Source: Candidatus Rokubacteria bacterium 13_1_40CM_68_15
Lineage (GTDB): Bacteria; Methylomirabilota; Methylomirabilia; Rokubacteriales; CSP1-6
Assembly (NCBI GenBank): GCA_001917585.1
Contig: MNEG01000060.1
Location: 1-43,113, forward strand
Length of the DNA: 43,113 bases
Reading direction: 5' to 3'
A program made the position numbers and the translations under genes. Under the pieces are notes generated by a model. The model saw only the letters and a program-made list of their open reading frames with translations, did not search any database and had not been told where the DNA came from. Positions 5,648 to 14,000 of this stretch are shown one piece after another; within the stretch, counting starts at the first letter, position 1; each line of letters begins with the position of its first letter.

Positions 5648-8568
5648 ACCGCCGAGCGGAGAGCCGGAGCCGAGCGCCCGAGGCCGACGAGGCTCAGCGA
5701 GGCCAGGGCGGCGCCACCGACTAGCAGGAAGTCGCCGCCCGCCAGCGGCGTCACGCCCAGCACTCGTCGCAGCAGCGGCAGCTGGGTCGCCAGCGCTTGA
5801 AGGGCGACGGTGCCGCCGACGACTCCGGTGAGCATCGGGCTTCGAGCCACGCTACCCACGCCCGATCCCGCTCGACAATTCAGCGCGTGCAGGATCTGGG
5901 ACGTCGTGAGCGCCGAGAAGGCGATGGTGGCGGCCCGCGCGGCGTCGCCGGACCGCGCGAGCGCGAGCCCGTGGGCGGCGAGCGTCGTGGCCGTCAGCAC
6001 CGCCGCTTCGGCGCCGATCCCGACGAGGTCGGTGCTGCTGAGCAGCGGCTGGGCTGGATCGAGCGGCGGACGCTTCATCACGTCGGGGCTGCCGGACTCG
6101 GTGGCGAGCGCCAGTGCCGGGAAGACGTCGGACAGCAGGTTGATCCACAGGAACTGCGTCGCTGACAACGGCCGCCCACCACCGAAGGCGAGCGCGCCCA
6201 GCGTGACGAGGATCTCGCTGAAGTTCGTGGCGAGCAGGAACCGCAGGGCGCGCGTGATGTTGTCGCGGATGGTTCGGCCCTGGGCGATGGCCGCCACGAT
6301 GGAGCCGAAGTCATCGTCGAGGAGGACGACGTCGGCGACGTCGCGAGCCACGTCGGTGCCGCGCTCGCCCATCGCCACGCCGATGGCGGCGGCGCGCAGG
6401 GCGGCCGCGTCGTTGATGCCGTCGCCGGTCATGGCCACCACCTCGCCCGCCGCCTGCAGCGCCCGCACGATCTCGTACTTGTGCTCCGGCGTCACCCGCG
6501 CGAACACGTCGATCTCGCGCGCGAGCGCCGCCAGCCCGGCGCGGTCGAGTCCGGCGAGCTGGCCCGCCTCGGCGACGCGCACGTGGCCGTTGTGCGCGAT
6601 TCCGAGGTCTCCCGCGATCGCCGCTGCCGTCTGGGCCTGATCGCCGGTGATCAGGATGGTCCGGATTCCCGCCGTGCGGCAGGCGGCGATCGCTTCGCGG
6701 ACTCCGCTTCGAACGGGATCGCTGAGCGCCACGAGCCCGAGCCAGACCAGGTCGTCGTAGACGGGCTCGGTGGCGCCGGGAAGCTCGCGGTAGGCGAGGC
6801 CGAGCACCCGCATCCCGCGCGCGGCGAACCCGGCGTTGGCGGCGCGGATCGCGCGCCGCGCCTCGGGCGTGAGCGGTTGCGCCCCCGTCGTGTCGAGCCA
6901 GTGGGTCGCGCGCGCGAGAACTTCCTCGGGGGCGCCCTTGACGGCGACGAGCTGGCGCTCGCCGTCATGGTGGACGGTGGCCATCCAGTTCTCGCCGTTC
7001 CGCCGCGGGCGCACCGTGAGCAATGGGAAGCGGCGCCGCAGCGGTTCGTAATCGAACCCGGCGTGCTGCGCGGCCCGCAGGAGCGCGCCTTCGGTGGAGC
7101 TGCCGCGGATCTCCGACCCGCCATTCGCCAGCTCGGCCTCGTTGCACAGGACCCCGATGGCCAGCGCGCGGGCCAGGCGCGCGTCGTACTCGGACACCGG
7201 GGACCGGTACTCGGTCCCGGACAGATGCCAGCCGTGAACGGTCATACGGTTTTCGGTGACCGTGCCGGTCTTGTCGGCGCAGATCACGGTCGTCGCGCCG
7301 AGACTTTCGACCGCCGCCAGCCGCCGGACGAGGGTGCGCTGCGCCGACATCCGTCGAACGCCCAGGGCGAGCGTGGTGGTGGCGACGGCGGGCAGGCCCT
7401 CCGGCACGGCGGCGACGGCGAGCGAGATGACGGAGCGGAGCATCTCGACCAGCGGCACGCCGCGCGCCAGTCCGAGAACGAGCGTGCCTCCGCAGAACGC
7501 CAGCGACACCGCGACGAGCCGGCGGCCGAGCCGGTCGAGCTGGTGTTCGAGCGGCGTCGGCGGCGCCGCCGTCTCGCCGACGAGGGCCCGCACGCGGCCG
7601 ATCTCGGTGTCGCGTCCGGTCGCCGTGACGACGGCGAGTCCCGCGCCCTCCGCGACGACGGTGCCGGCAAAGATCATGTTGAAGCGATCGGCGAGCCCGG
7701 CGTCTTCGGCGCACACCAGATGGGGTTGCTTGGTGACGGGCATGCTCTCTCCCGTCAGCGCGGACTCATCGGTAGCGAGCGCCTGGGTCTCGACGAGCCG
7801 GGCGTCGGCGGCGATCTCGTGACCGGCCCGCAATACCAGGACGTCGCCGACGACGAGCGCGGCGGCCGGGACGAGGACGTCCTGGCGCTCCCGGCGAACG
7901 AGCGCGCGGGGCACCGTCGCGTTCTGGAGCGACAACAAGACGCGCTCTACCCGCCGCTCGGTGACGTAGCCGACCGCGGCGTTGATGCCGATGACCGCGA
8001 GGATCACTCCGGCGTCGATGATCGCGCCGCTGACGATGGAGAGAGTCGCCGCAACGCCGAGCACGAGAACCGGCACCGACATGACGTGTCCGGTGATGAT
8101 CTCGAGCGCCGACTTCGGTCGGGGCTCGGGCAGGCGGTTCTCGCCGAAGCGGACCAAGCGCGCTGCGGCCTCTTCGGTATCGAGGCCGGCCGTGATCGAT
8201 GTCTCGAGCCGACGGACGACTCCGTCGGTCGTCAGCGTGTGCCAGGCGTCGGCACGCCGGCGAGCGGCCTCGCGCGGCATTGGTCCGGGCGCGGCGGCCT
8301 GGGCGACGGCGACCAGGAGACCACGCAGGTCGAGCGTTGAGGCGTCGAAGAGGATGAGGATGTTGCCGGTTACCGTGCTTACCTGGACGCGGCGGATCGC
8401 GGGCTGTCCGGTGAGGCGGGCGGTCAGTCGGGCCGCCACATCTGCCCGTCGCCTCAGTCCCTCGACACGGACGCGCGCCCGGCCGGGAAGGGCGCTGAAG
8501 ATCGGAGCTACCGCGGGGAGTGCAACACGTTTCCCTGACGGCCGACGCCGAAGCGCAGCCGTTTTCAC
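5644..8568 (-). CDS. P2-type cation ATPase (Ca2+-like) with N-terminal HMA-like domain
   Basis: A 974-residue P-type ATPase. Residues about 28-85 form an HMA-like fold beginning GRARVRV but without the CxxC metal site; a cation-ATPase N-domain follows (about 110-150). Then come TGES, PEGLPA in M4, the phosphorylation motif DKTGT and TGDGIND. Ca2+-ATPase ligands are kept: Glu of PEGLPA, N-x-x-E in M5 (TNFSE), and N-x-x-S/T-D in M6 (WINLLSD). Ca2+ or Mn2+ export from the cytoplasm is therefore the best prediction. It is the last gene of a six-gene reverse operon, 46 bases after the small membrane peptide gene. The HMA-like extension is unusual for a P2 ATPase and matches the domain in two operon neighbours. 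Confidence 0.9.
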   Translation of the reverse strand: MKTAALRRRPSGKRVALPAVAPIFSALPGRARVRVEGLRRRADVAARLTARLTGQPAIRRVQVSTVTGNILILFDASTLDLRGLLVAVAQAAAPGPMPREAARRRADAWHTLTTDGVVRRLETSITAGLDTEEAAARLVRFGENRLPEPRPKSALEIITGHVMSVPVLVLGVAATLSIVSGAIIDAGVILAVIGINAAVGYVTERRVERVLLSLQNATVPRALVRRERQDVLVPAAALVVGDVLVLRAGHEIAADARLVETQALATDESALTGESMPVTKQPHLVCAEDAGLADRFNMIFAGTVVAEGAGLAVVTATGRDTEIGRVRALVGETAAPPTPLEHQLDRLGRRLVAVSLAFCGGTLVLGLARGVPLVEMLRSVISLAVAAVPEGLPAVATTTLALGVRRMSAQRTLVRRLAAVESLGATTVICADKTGTVTENRMTVHGWHLSGTEYRSPVSEYDARLARALAIGVLCNEAELANGGSEIRGSSTEGALLRAAQHAGFDYEPLRRRFPLLTVRPRRNGENWMATVHHDGERQLVAVKGAPEEVLARATHWLDTTGAQPLTPEARRAIRAANAGFAARGMRVLGLAYRELPGATEPVYDDLVWLGLVALSDPVRSGVREAIAACRTAGIRTILITGDQAQTAAAIAGDLGIAHNGHVRVAEAGQLAGLDRAGLAALAREIDVFARVTPEHKYEIVRALQAAGEVVAMTGDGINDAAALRAAAIGVAMGERGTDVARDVADVVLLDDDFGSIVAAIAQGRTIRDNITRALRFLLATNFSEILVTLGALAFGGGRPLSATQFLWINLLSDVFPALALATESGSPDVMKRPPLDPAQPLLSSTDLVGIGAEAAVLTATTLAAHGLALARSGDAARAATIAFSALTTSQILHALNCRAGSGVGSVARSPMLTGVVGGTVALQALATQLPLLRRVLGVTPLAGGDFLLVGGAALASLSLVGLGRSAPALRSAV

Positions 8569-8614
8569 GATGCAACGCCCGCGGCCGCCCGTGGGTGGGG
8601 GGCGCGCCGGCGGG

Positions 8615-8767
8615 CTAGCGGGCTGCTGGGCGGGTACGCGAGCCGGGCGTGAAGCCGCGTTCGGCGATGTAACGCGACATCTCGACCTGGAACGTACGGT
8701 TCTTGGCCGCCGCGGACTCGAAGACGACGTCGGCCAGGAGCCCGATCAGCAGATGCACCAGCGCCAC
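8615..8767 (-). CDS. 50-residue single-span membrane peptide
   Basis: A short reverse gene between the two ATPases. A GTG at 8767 is the likely start because GGGGAGG lies seven bases upstream; the open frame extends further back without any ribosome site. The product begins with a hydrophobic helix (ALVHLLIGLLADVVF) followed by a polar, basic tail (SRYIAERGFTPGSRTR). It is too small for an enzyme. Its position inside the operon suggests a regulatory or stabilising subunit of one ATPase, comparable in principle to KdpF or other small ATPase-associated peptides, but no homology to those is seen. Confidence 0.6.
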   Translation of the reverse strand: MALVHLLIGLLADVVFESAAAKNRTFQVEMSRYIAERGFTPGSRTRPAAR

Positions 8768-8832
8768 CGAACCACCTCCCCTGTGGGCCCGCGAGGCCCT
8801 GATCTCCAATTCCAGGGTACGGATACATCATG

Positions 8833-10986
8833 TCAGTTCGATGACGAGGGACGAACATTTTTGTGACGGCGCTGCCCTCGCCGACGAACCGGCTGGGCCG
8901 CCGCCGGCCCCTGGCGGGATGTCGCCAGGGCGGCGCCGACCGTAATACCGTGCGTCAACAAGATGCTGGCCAAGGGCTTTGCGAGCCCGAGCGAGGCGAG
9001 TCCCACGACGCCCAGGCTGGCCCGGGCGGCGATGTTCACCGTGCGGCGTACGGCCACGATCGCATCCGCGGCCAGATCGAGAGCGCGCACGACGCGGTCG
9101 AGGCCACCGCTCATGAGCACCACGTCCGCGGCGGCGGAGGCCACTTCGGCACCCCCGGGAACGGCGATGCCGACGTCGGCTTCGTCGAGCGCCAGCGCGT
9201 CGTTCACGCCGTCGCCGACCATCGCCACCACGCGCCCTTCTTCCTTGAGCCGGCGAATCAGCTTCGCCTTCTCCTCCGGGGACAGCTCGGCGTAATGTTT
9301 GCCGAGCCCGAGCGACTCGGCGATGACTCGGCTCGGCTCGGGGTGATCGCCGGTCAGGAGGATGATGTCGCGCATCTGGCGGGCCTTCAGCGCGGTGACG
9401 GCGTCCCTGGCCTCGGGGCGAAGCTCGTCCTGGAGCATCAGCAGCCCGGCCAGTTCGCCGTCGATGGCGACGAACGTCGCCGCTCCGCCGATGCGATGCG
9501 CGGCGCGCTCGTCCGCCTCGGCCGCCGCCAGGCGGACGCCGCGCGATTCCATGAAGCGCCGGCTGCCGATCAGGATGTGACGGCCTTCGACGTTGACGTC
9601 GACGCCGAGCCCGATCTGCGCCACAGTCGCGGTGGGTGCGGGAACGTGAAGCTGCCGCTCGGCGGCGAGCCGCCGGACCGCCCGGGCGATCGGATGCTGG
9701 AATCCATGCTCCGCCGCCGCGACGAGCCGGACGAGGGTGTTCTCGTCGAGCGCACGAGAGTAACAGACGACACGGGCAACACGCGGCGTCCCCGACGTCA
9801 GCGTGCCGGTCTTGTCGAAGACGACGGTATCGATACGCGCGAGGGTCTCGAGCGTGCGCGGTCCCTTGACGAGCACGCCTTCGCCTGCGGCGCGCTTCAT
9901 GGCCGCCAGCACGGCGGTGGGAATCCCGACACGGGCCGCGGTTCCGTAGTCGGCGACGAGGATGGCGACGCCCGCGTCGACGCTGCGAGCCACCACCGTG
10001 CCCAGCGCAGCCAGCCCGAGGGTGCGGCCGACCTCACGGTCGGCGAGGCGCTCGGCGAACACCTGGATGTCCGGCTTCTCATCGGCGGCCGCCTCGATCG
10101 CCTGGATGATCCGGCCGACGGCGGTCTCCAGCCCGACACGGTCGACGCGCACTTGCATCTCACCGTGCTCGACACGGGTGGCCGCGAAGACGGCGTCACC
10201 GCTTATCCGTTCGACCGGCAAGGCCTCTCCGGTCATGGTCTGTTGATTCACGAGCGCCTCGCCGGTCGCGACGGTGCCATCGACGGGCACGACCTGGCCG
10301 GCGGATACGACGATCACGTCGCCCGGGCGGAGCGACGTGGCCCGAACCGTGGTCCGACGATCGCCATCGATGCGCTCGACGATCCCGTCCTCGGGCGCGA
10401 TCAACTCGCGCACCGATCGCCGCGTGGTGACCACGCTCTTGGCCACGATGTAATCACCCAGCGCGCGCAGGCCGGGCAGCAGCGCTGCCGCCGGCCAGTT
10501 CCCGCGGAGCACGAGCAGCCCGAACGTAGAGGCGTCGAGAAGCTGGCCGTCGAGCCGGCGGCGCGTGGCGAGGGCCTGCGTCGCGTGCGCGAGCATGGGC
10601 AGACCGCTGGCCAGGACGAGCGCCGCTCGCAGGGGCGCCGCCACCGGCAGCCACGTCAAGGCGAACACGGCGCCGGTCCCCAGCACGCTCAGCAGGGGAG
10701 TGCGTCGAGTTTCGATGCGGGCCTGTGTCGTGGAGGGCCGACGGCGGAACGGCGCCTCGAGCGCCTGGCTCAGCTCGTGGAGGTTGTCTATGAGCGCCGC
10801 TTCGGCGAGAAGGAACGGATCGTAGAGGATGCGAACGCTGCCCGTGGTCGGGTTGCCGTCGACGCTGTGGATCCCGGGAATCCGGCGGAGCCCCGCCTCG
10901 ACGACGTCCCGTCGACCAGCGAACCAACGCGCGGGGTATCGGATCCGCAGGCGCCCGCGGACCGCATGCGCGATCTCGTATCGCAT
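8833..10986 (-). CDS. P1B-like heavy-metal ATPase lacking the CPx motif
   Basis: A 717-residue P-type ATPase of the P1B group: actuator TGEALPV, DKTGTLTSG, the P1B-specific His-Pro locus (GFQHPIARA) and GDGVNDALAL are present. The N-terminus (GRLRIR, about residues 10-70) is HMA-like without CxxC. In the sixth helix, where copper, zinc and manganese pumps carry CPC, SPC or APC, this protein has VADYGTAARVGIPTAV, so the canonical transmembrane thiolate site is missing. Substrate therefore cannot be inferred from known classes. The start at ATG 10986 (MRYEIAHAVRG) is preferred to upstream codons because the preceding operon gene ends at 10991. The C-terminus is basic. Confidence 0.88.
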   Translation of the reverse strand: MRYEIAHAVRGRLRIRYPARWFAGRRDVVEAGLRRIPGIHSVDGNPTTGSVRILYDPFLLAEAALIDNLHELSQALEAPFRRRPSTTQARIETRRTPLLSVLGTGAVFALTWLPVAAPLRAALVLASGLPMLAHATQALATRRRLDGQLLDASTFGLLVLRGNWPAAALLPGLRALGDYIVAKSVVTTRRSVRELIAPEDGIVERIDGDRRTTVRATSLRPGDVIVVSAGQVVPVDGTVATGEALVNQQTMTGEALPVERISGDAVFAATRVEHGEMQVRVDRVGLETAVGRIIQAIEAAADEKPDIQVFAERLADREVGRTLGLAALGTVVARSVDAGVAILVADYGTAARVGIPTAVLAAMKRAAGEGVLVKGPRTLETLARIDTVVFDKTGTLTSGTPRVARVVCYSRALDENTLVRLVAAAEHGFQHPIARAVRRLAAERQLHVPAPTATVAQIGLGVDVNVEGRHILIGSRRFMESRGVRLAAAEADERAAHRIGGAATFVAIDGELAGLLMLQDELRPEARDAVTALKARQMRDIILLTGDHPEPSRVIAESLGLGKHYAELSPEEKAKLIRRLKEEGRVVAMVGDGVNDALALDEADVGIAVPGGAEVASAAADVVLMSGGLDRVVRALDLAADAIVAVRRTVNIAARASLGVVGLASLGLAKPLASILLTHGITVGAALATSRQGPAAAQPVRRRGQRRHKNVRPSSSN

Positions 10987-10990
10987 CCGG

Positions 10991-11485
10991 TCAGTCGCGG
11001 CCGTGGAGATTGTAGTCGCGGAAGAGCCCGTGCGCGTACCAGAGCGCCGTCGACCACGGCAGCGCTCGGATCGGACCGCGCGTGAGGTCCCGCATGGCCC
11101 ACAGCGCGAGCGCGAGCGGGACGAGGACACCGAGCGTGAACACGCCGCCCGAGACCCGGCCGAGACGATGATCCATCCCGGTCACGGTCTTGACCAGGGC
11201 TGCGGCCACCGGCGACCCGTTGTCCGGTATCGCGGGGGCGTCGGGCGCCGGTGCAGTGTCGACGTCGGCCTGCTCCACGATGGCGTCGACGATGGCCTCC
11301 GCCTCGATCTCGCCGGAACGGTAGGTCGTCAGCAGGCTCCGCGTGCGCGGCGACCACCGACAGCTCGCCACACCGGAGAGTTGGGACACGGTCACCTCGA
11401 GATCGGTGATCCGCGCGGTCGCCGGTAAGCGGACGCGGAGCCTTCCCGGAATGTCCTGAACGATCGCGAGCTGCTCGCGGGGCAC
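10991..11485 (-). CDS. HMA-like domain membrane protein of the ATPase operon
   Basis: A 164-residue protein. Residues 1-75 are an HMA-like domain starting with DIPGRLRVRLP, the same cysteine-free GRxRxR pattern found at the N-termini of both ATPases in this operon. A linker rich in Ala, Pro and Asp is followed by a hydrophobic segment (GGVFTLGVLVPLALALWAM) likely to anchor it in the membrane. The start is GTG at 11485 without a clear ribosome site. It ends four bases before the P1B-like ATPase, so coupled translation is likely. A role as a detached regulatory or metal-sensing domain of the ATPase is inference. Confidence 0.75.
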   Translation of the reverse strand: MPREQLAIVQDIPGRLRVRLPATARITDLEVTVSQLSGVASCRWSPRTRSLLTTYRSGEIEAEAIVDAIVEQADVDTAPAPDAPAIPDNGSPVAAALVKTVTGMDHRLGRVSGGVFTLGVLVPLALALWAMRDLTRGPIRALPWSTALWYAHGLFRDYNLHGRD

Positions 11486-11499
11486 GATCGACGCCAGAC

Positions 11500-11838
11500 T
11501 CAGGAAGTGTGCCGGCGGCTGCCGTTGCCGCGGCGACGGCCCCGGGCCGGCGCGGCGGCCGGCTCACCCTCGCGCTCGGCCTCGCCCTCGACCCCGGTCT
11601 CCGTCCCGTGCGCCACGCCGTTGCCGGCCGCGATGATCGTCTCGCGGCGTGCCCGGGCTTCGGCGGCGATGTCTTCCATGACCTCCATCTGCTCGGCGAG
11701 GACACGGCGGCCTTCCTCTAGGAAGCCCAGGCCGGCGGCCATGGCTTCCACGGCGAGAGGCCGGAACACCTTCGAGAAGAGCGGGATCACCAGGGCGGCC
11801 CCGACCCCGAGGATGAACGAAAACGGCTGGATCCGCAT
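11500..11838 (-). CDS. DUF5132-like small membrane-associated protein
   Basis: A 112-residue protein whose first half matches the DUF5132 pattern from memory: a hydrophobic N-terminal helix (FILGVGAALVIPLFSKVFRPLA) followed by an amphipathic acidic helix (GFLEEGRRVLAEQMEVMEDIAAEARA). The rest is Glu/Ala-rich and ends in a strongly basic tail (RGRRRGNGSRR). DUF5132 genes are commonly found beside HMA-domain proteins and P-type ATPases, which is the arrangement here. Its biochemical role is unknown; a membrane-peripheral coiled helix that organises or regulates the pump is possible. Confidence 0.7.
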   Translation of the reverse strand: MRIQPFSFILGVGAALVIPLFSKVFRPLAVEAMAAGLGFLEEGRRVLAEQMEVMEDIAAEARARRETIIAAGNGVAHGTETGVEGEAEREGEPAAAPARGRRRGNGSRRHTS

Positions 11839-11867
11839 GCGAACCTCCGAGGTTTTCTCTGACGGTT

Positions 11868-12368
11868 TCAGGCAGCGCGGCGTCGGGAGCGTGATGAACG
11901 GGCCGTCGGCCGCGCGTTCGTGCGTTGCATCGGCTTGCGGCCACCGGGGGCGACGCGAGTGACCGCCTCGTCGACCACGCCGCGCACCATCCGCATCGTG
12001 GCCGACCCGATGCGGTCGGCGGCATCGAGCGCGCCGTCGGCGGCGCCCCGAGCGATGCGAGTGACGTCACCGCGGACGTCACGGCTGCCCGTGACCGCGC
12101 CACCAACGATGTTGCGCGCGACGCGTCCGAGATCCCCACCGATGACTTCGGCCGCGCGAATGGAGCCTCGGACGGCGTTGACGGCGGTGGAGCCGACTTC
12201 CGTCCCGATTTCCTGCATCCCCCGCAGGGCCGAGACCACCGTGCCGGTGAGGACGTTGACGGCGCCCACCGACAGCGCCTCGACCTTCCGCATCGTGTCG
12301 TTCCGCATCGTGTCGTTGGAAATAGGCGTGTGGCCATTCGTCTCGCGGGAACGTCTTGTCGTCGGCAT
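11868..12368 (-). CDS. Ala/Gly-rich amphipathic repeat protein, first gene of ATPase operon
   Basis: A 166-residue protein with no recognised family. The centre (residues about 35-140) consists of loosely repeated amphipathic segments with G/A-x-x-V/I-x-R spacing (AVRGSIRAAEVIGG, RVARNIVGG, DVTRIARGAADGA, ATMRMVRGVVDEAV), reminiscent of phasin-like or membrane-surface helices. The C-terminus is basic (RSSRSRRR). The ATG at 12368 follows AGGAGGGG, which decides the start over longer readings. A TTGACA promoter lies upstream and five ATPase-related genes follow. It could be a surface-binding accessory of the pumps; this is inference from position only. Confidence 0.65.
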   Translation of the reverse strand: MPTTRRSRETNGHTPISNDTMRNDTMRKVEALSVGAVNVLTGTVVSALRGMQEIGTEVGSTAVNAVRGSIRAAEVIGGDLGRVARNIVGGAVTGSRDVRGDVTRIARGAADGALDAADRIGSATMRMVRGVVDEAVTRVAPGGRKPMQRTNARPTARSSRSRRRAA

Positions 12369-12407
12369 GTCACCCCTCCTGGGACCCAACGGGAGTCGAG
12401 GGGCCAC

Positions 12408-12436
12408 ATTCCAAACCGGGTTGGTCCGGATGTCAA
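12408..12436 (-). promoter_or_regulatory. Sigma-70-like promoter of the ATPase operon
   Basis: On the reverse strand a perfect TTGACA (12436-12431) is followed after 17 bases by TGGAAT (12413-12408). It lies about 40 bases before the start of the first operon gene and is the strongest promoter match in this region. Confidence 0.6.
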
Positions 12437-12444
12437 CAGGCCAC

Positions 12445-12460
12445 GTAACACAAACGTAAT
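12445..12460. promoter_or_regulatory. Candidate Pho box between divergent genes
   Basis: GTAAC (12445) and GTAAT (12456) are 11 bases apart, the PhoB half-site period. The site touches the -35 of the M20 peptidase promoter and lies eight bases upstream of the -35 of the ATPase operon, so it could control both. Confidence 0.4.
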
Positions 12461-12461
12461 G

Positions 12462-12490
12462 TTGGGCTCCGCGGGCCGCCTGACTATAGT
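12462..12490 (+). promoter_or_regulatory. Promoter of M20 peptidase gene
   Basis: TTGGGC (12462-12467), a 17-base spacer and TATAGT (12485-12490). Expected transcript start is near 12497, 33 bases before the ATG. Confidence 0.5.
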
Positions 12491-12529
12491 CCGCGGCGCG
12501 CGCGAGCATGCCGTGCGCCCGGGGGTCCC

Positions 12530-13873
12530 ATGCGAGACGAGCAATCGATGACGGCCGAGGTCGTCGAGTTGCTACGTACGCTGATCCGGAACGCGTGCGT
12601 GAACGACGGTAGCATTGGATCGGGACACGAAGTCCGCAGCGCCGATGCGCTCGAAGCGTACCTCGCCGGCAGCGGGCTGGCCATCGAGCGCTATTCAGCG
12701 GCGCCCGGCCGCGTCAGCCTCCTCACGCGAATCGAGGGCCCCGATCGCCGGGCACCCACACTGCTGCTTCTCGGCCATACCGACGTGGTTCCCGCCGAGA
12801 GTGGTCGCTGGCGTCATGATCCCTTCGCCGCCGACGTGGAAGACGGCCTCGTGTGGGGACGTGGCGCCATCGACATGCTCAACCTCACGGCCACGATGGC
12901 CGTCGCCTGTCGCCGACTGGCCGCCGACGGGTTCCGACCGGCTGGCACCCTGATCTTCGCCGCCGTTGCCGACGAAGAAGCGGCCGGCACTCACGGCGTG
13001 GCCCACCTGCTCGATCATCATGCCGACGCCATCCGGGCCGACTACGTCATCACCGAAGCAGGCGGCGTGCCGGTGCCCTCGCGCGAGGGGCCGCTGCTTC
13101 CGCTCACCGTCGGTGAGAAGGGCGTGAGCTGGCGCCGCCTGACCGTGCGTGGCACTGCCGGCCACGGCGCGCTGCCGTTCGGCGCCGACAACGCGCTGGT
13201 GACGGCGGCGGTCGTCGTACAGCGTCTCGCCGCCTACCGGTCGCCCGCGCGCATTCTCGACGTGTGGCGGCGTACCGTCGAGGCGCTCGACCTCCACCCG
13301 TTGATCACCGCCGCGCTCACCGACCCCGACCGCGTCCTCGACGCGGCCACGTGGCTCCACAGTCCGGGACTGGCGCGCGTCGTCCACGCCTGCACGCACA
13401 CCACGCTGTCGCCGAACGTGGTGCGTGGCGGGACGAACGTCAACGTGATTCCCGACCGGGTCGTGATCGAGGTCGACGTCCGCACGTTGCCGGGGGTCAC
13501 GGCCGCCGACGTCGACGCCATGCTGACCGATGCGCTCGGTGATCTCGCCGATCGTGTCGAGATCTCCGCCCCCGACTTCGGCGAAGGCTCCATGAGCCCG
13601 ACGGAAACGCCGCTCCACGATGCGCTGACCCGAACCGTGACTGCACTGGTGCCCGGCAGTCGCCTCGTGCCCCAGCTGGCGCCGGGCGCGACGGATGCGC
13701 GTCACTTCCGCTGGCGCGGCATTCCCGCCTATGGCTTCGGCCTGCACTCGGCGCGCATTCCGTACACCGAGTACCCGCTGATGTTCCACGGCGACAACGA
13801 GCGGATCGACGTCGAGAGCCTGCGGCTGTCCTGCCTGTTGTGGGAGCGATTGGCGCGCGACTTCCTGGCCTGA
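12530..13873 (+). CDS. M20-family metallopeptidase / amidohydrolase
   Basis: A 447-residue M20 enzyme of the ArgE/DapE/carboxypeptidase G2 group. The dinuclear zinc motifs are intact: LGHTDVVP (first His and catalytic Asp), WGRGAIDM (bridging Asp) and ADEEAAG (general-base Glu and ligand Glu), and a late His lies in YPLMFHGDNERI. A dimerisation domain occupies about residues 195-320. It would hydrolyse an N-acyl amino acid or a small peptide in the cytoplasm; no neighbour identifies the substrate. The ATG at 12530 has GGGGG five bases upstream; ATG 12548 is the alternative. The divergent promoter region carries a Pho-box-like repeat. Confidence 0.9.
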   Translation: MRDEQSMTAEVVELLRTLIRNACVNDGSIGSGHEVRSADALEAYLAGSGLAIERYSAAPGRVSLLTRIEGPDRRAPTLLLLGHTDVVPAESGRWRHDPFAADVEDGLVWGRGAIDMLNLTATMAVACRRLAADGFRPAGTLIFAAVADEEAAGTHGVAHLLDHHADAIRADYVITEAGGVPVPSREGPLLPLTVGEKGVSWRRLTVRGTAGHGALPFGADNALVTAAVVVQRLAAYRSPARILDVWRRTVEALDLHPLITAALTDPDRVLDAATWLHSPGLARVVHACTHTTLSPNVVRGGTNVNVIPDRVVIEVDVRTLPGVTAADVDAMLTDALGDLADRVEISAPDFGEGSMSPTETPLHDALTRTVTALVPGSRLVPQLAPGATDARHFRWRGIPAYGFGLHSARIPYTEYPLMFHGDNERIDVESLRLSCLLWERLARDFLA

Positions 13874-14000
13874 TGCACCTCCGGCGCGGAACCCGTGCCC
13901 GCACTGCGCCCTACGCGCCGGTGAATTGTCCCCCGAACGACGGCACGCGACCATCATCACGGCGCGAAGCGAGTGTCGCCAGAGAGTCGTGGAGGGTGAG

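Noticed and set aside
6481..8340. Long forward open frame (about 619 codons) opposite the P2 ATPase
   Set aside because: Same reason: no motifs, no ribosome site, antisense to a gene with all catalytic motifs.
8565..8858. 97-codon reverse frame between the two ATPase genes
   Set aside because: The 50-codon frame at 8615-8767 has a strong ribosome site and a membrane helix; the longer frame is Arg-rich and lacks a site.
8863..11085. Long forward open frame (about 740 codons) opposite the P1B-like ATPase operon
   Set aside because: Composition is Arg/Asp/His-rich without domains, and it mirrors well-supported reverse genes; typical antisense shadow in high-GC DNA.
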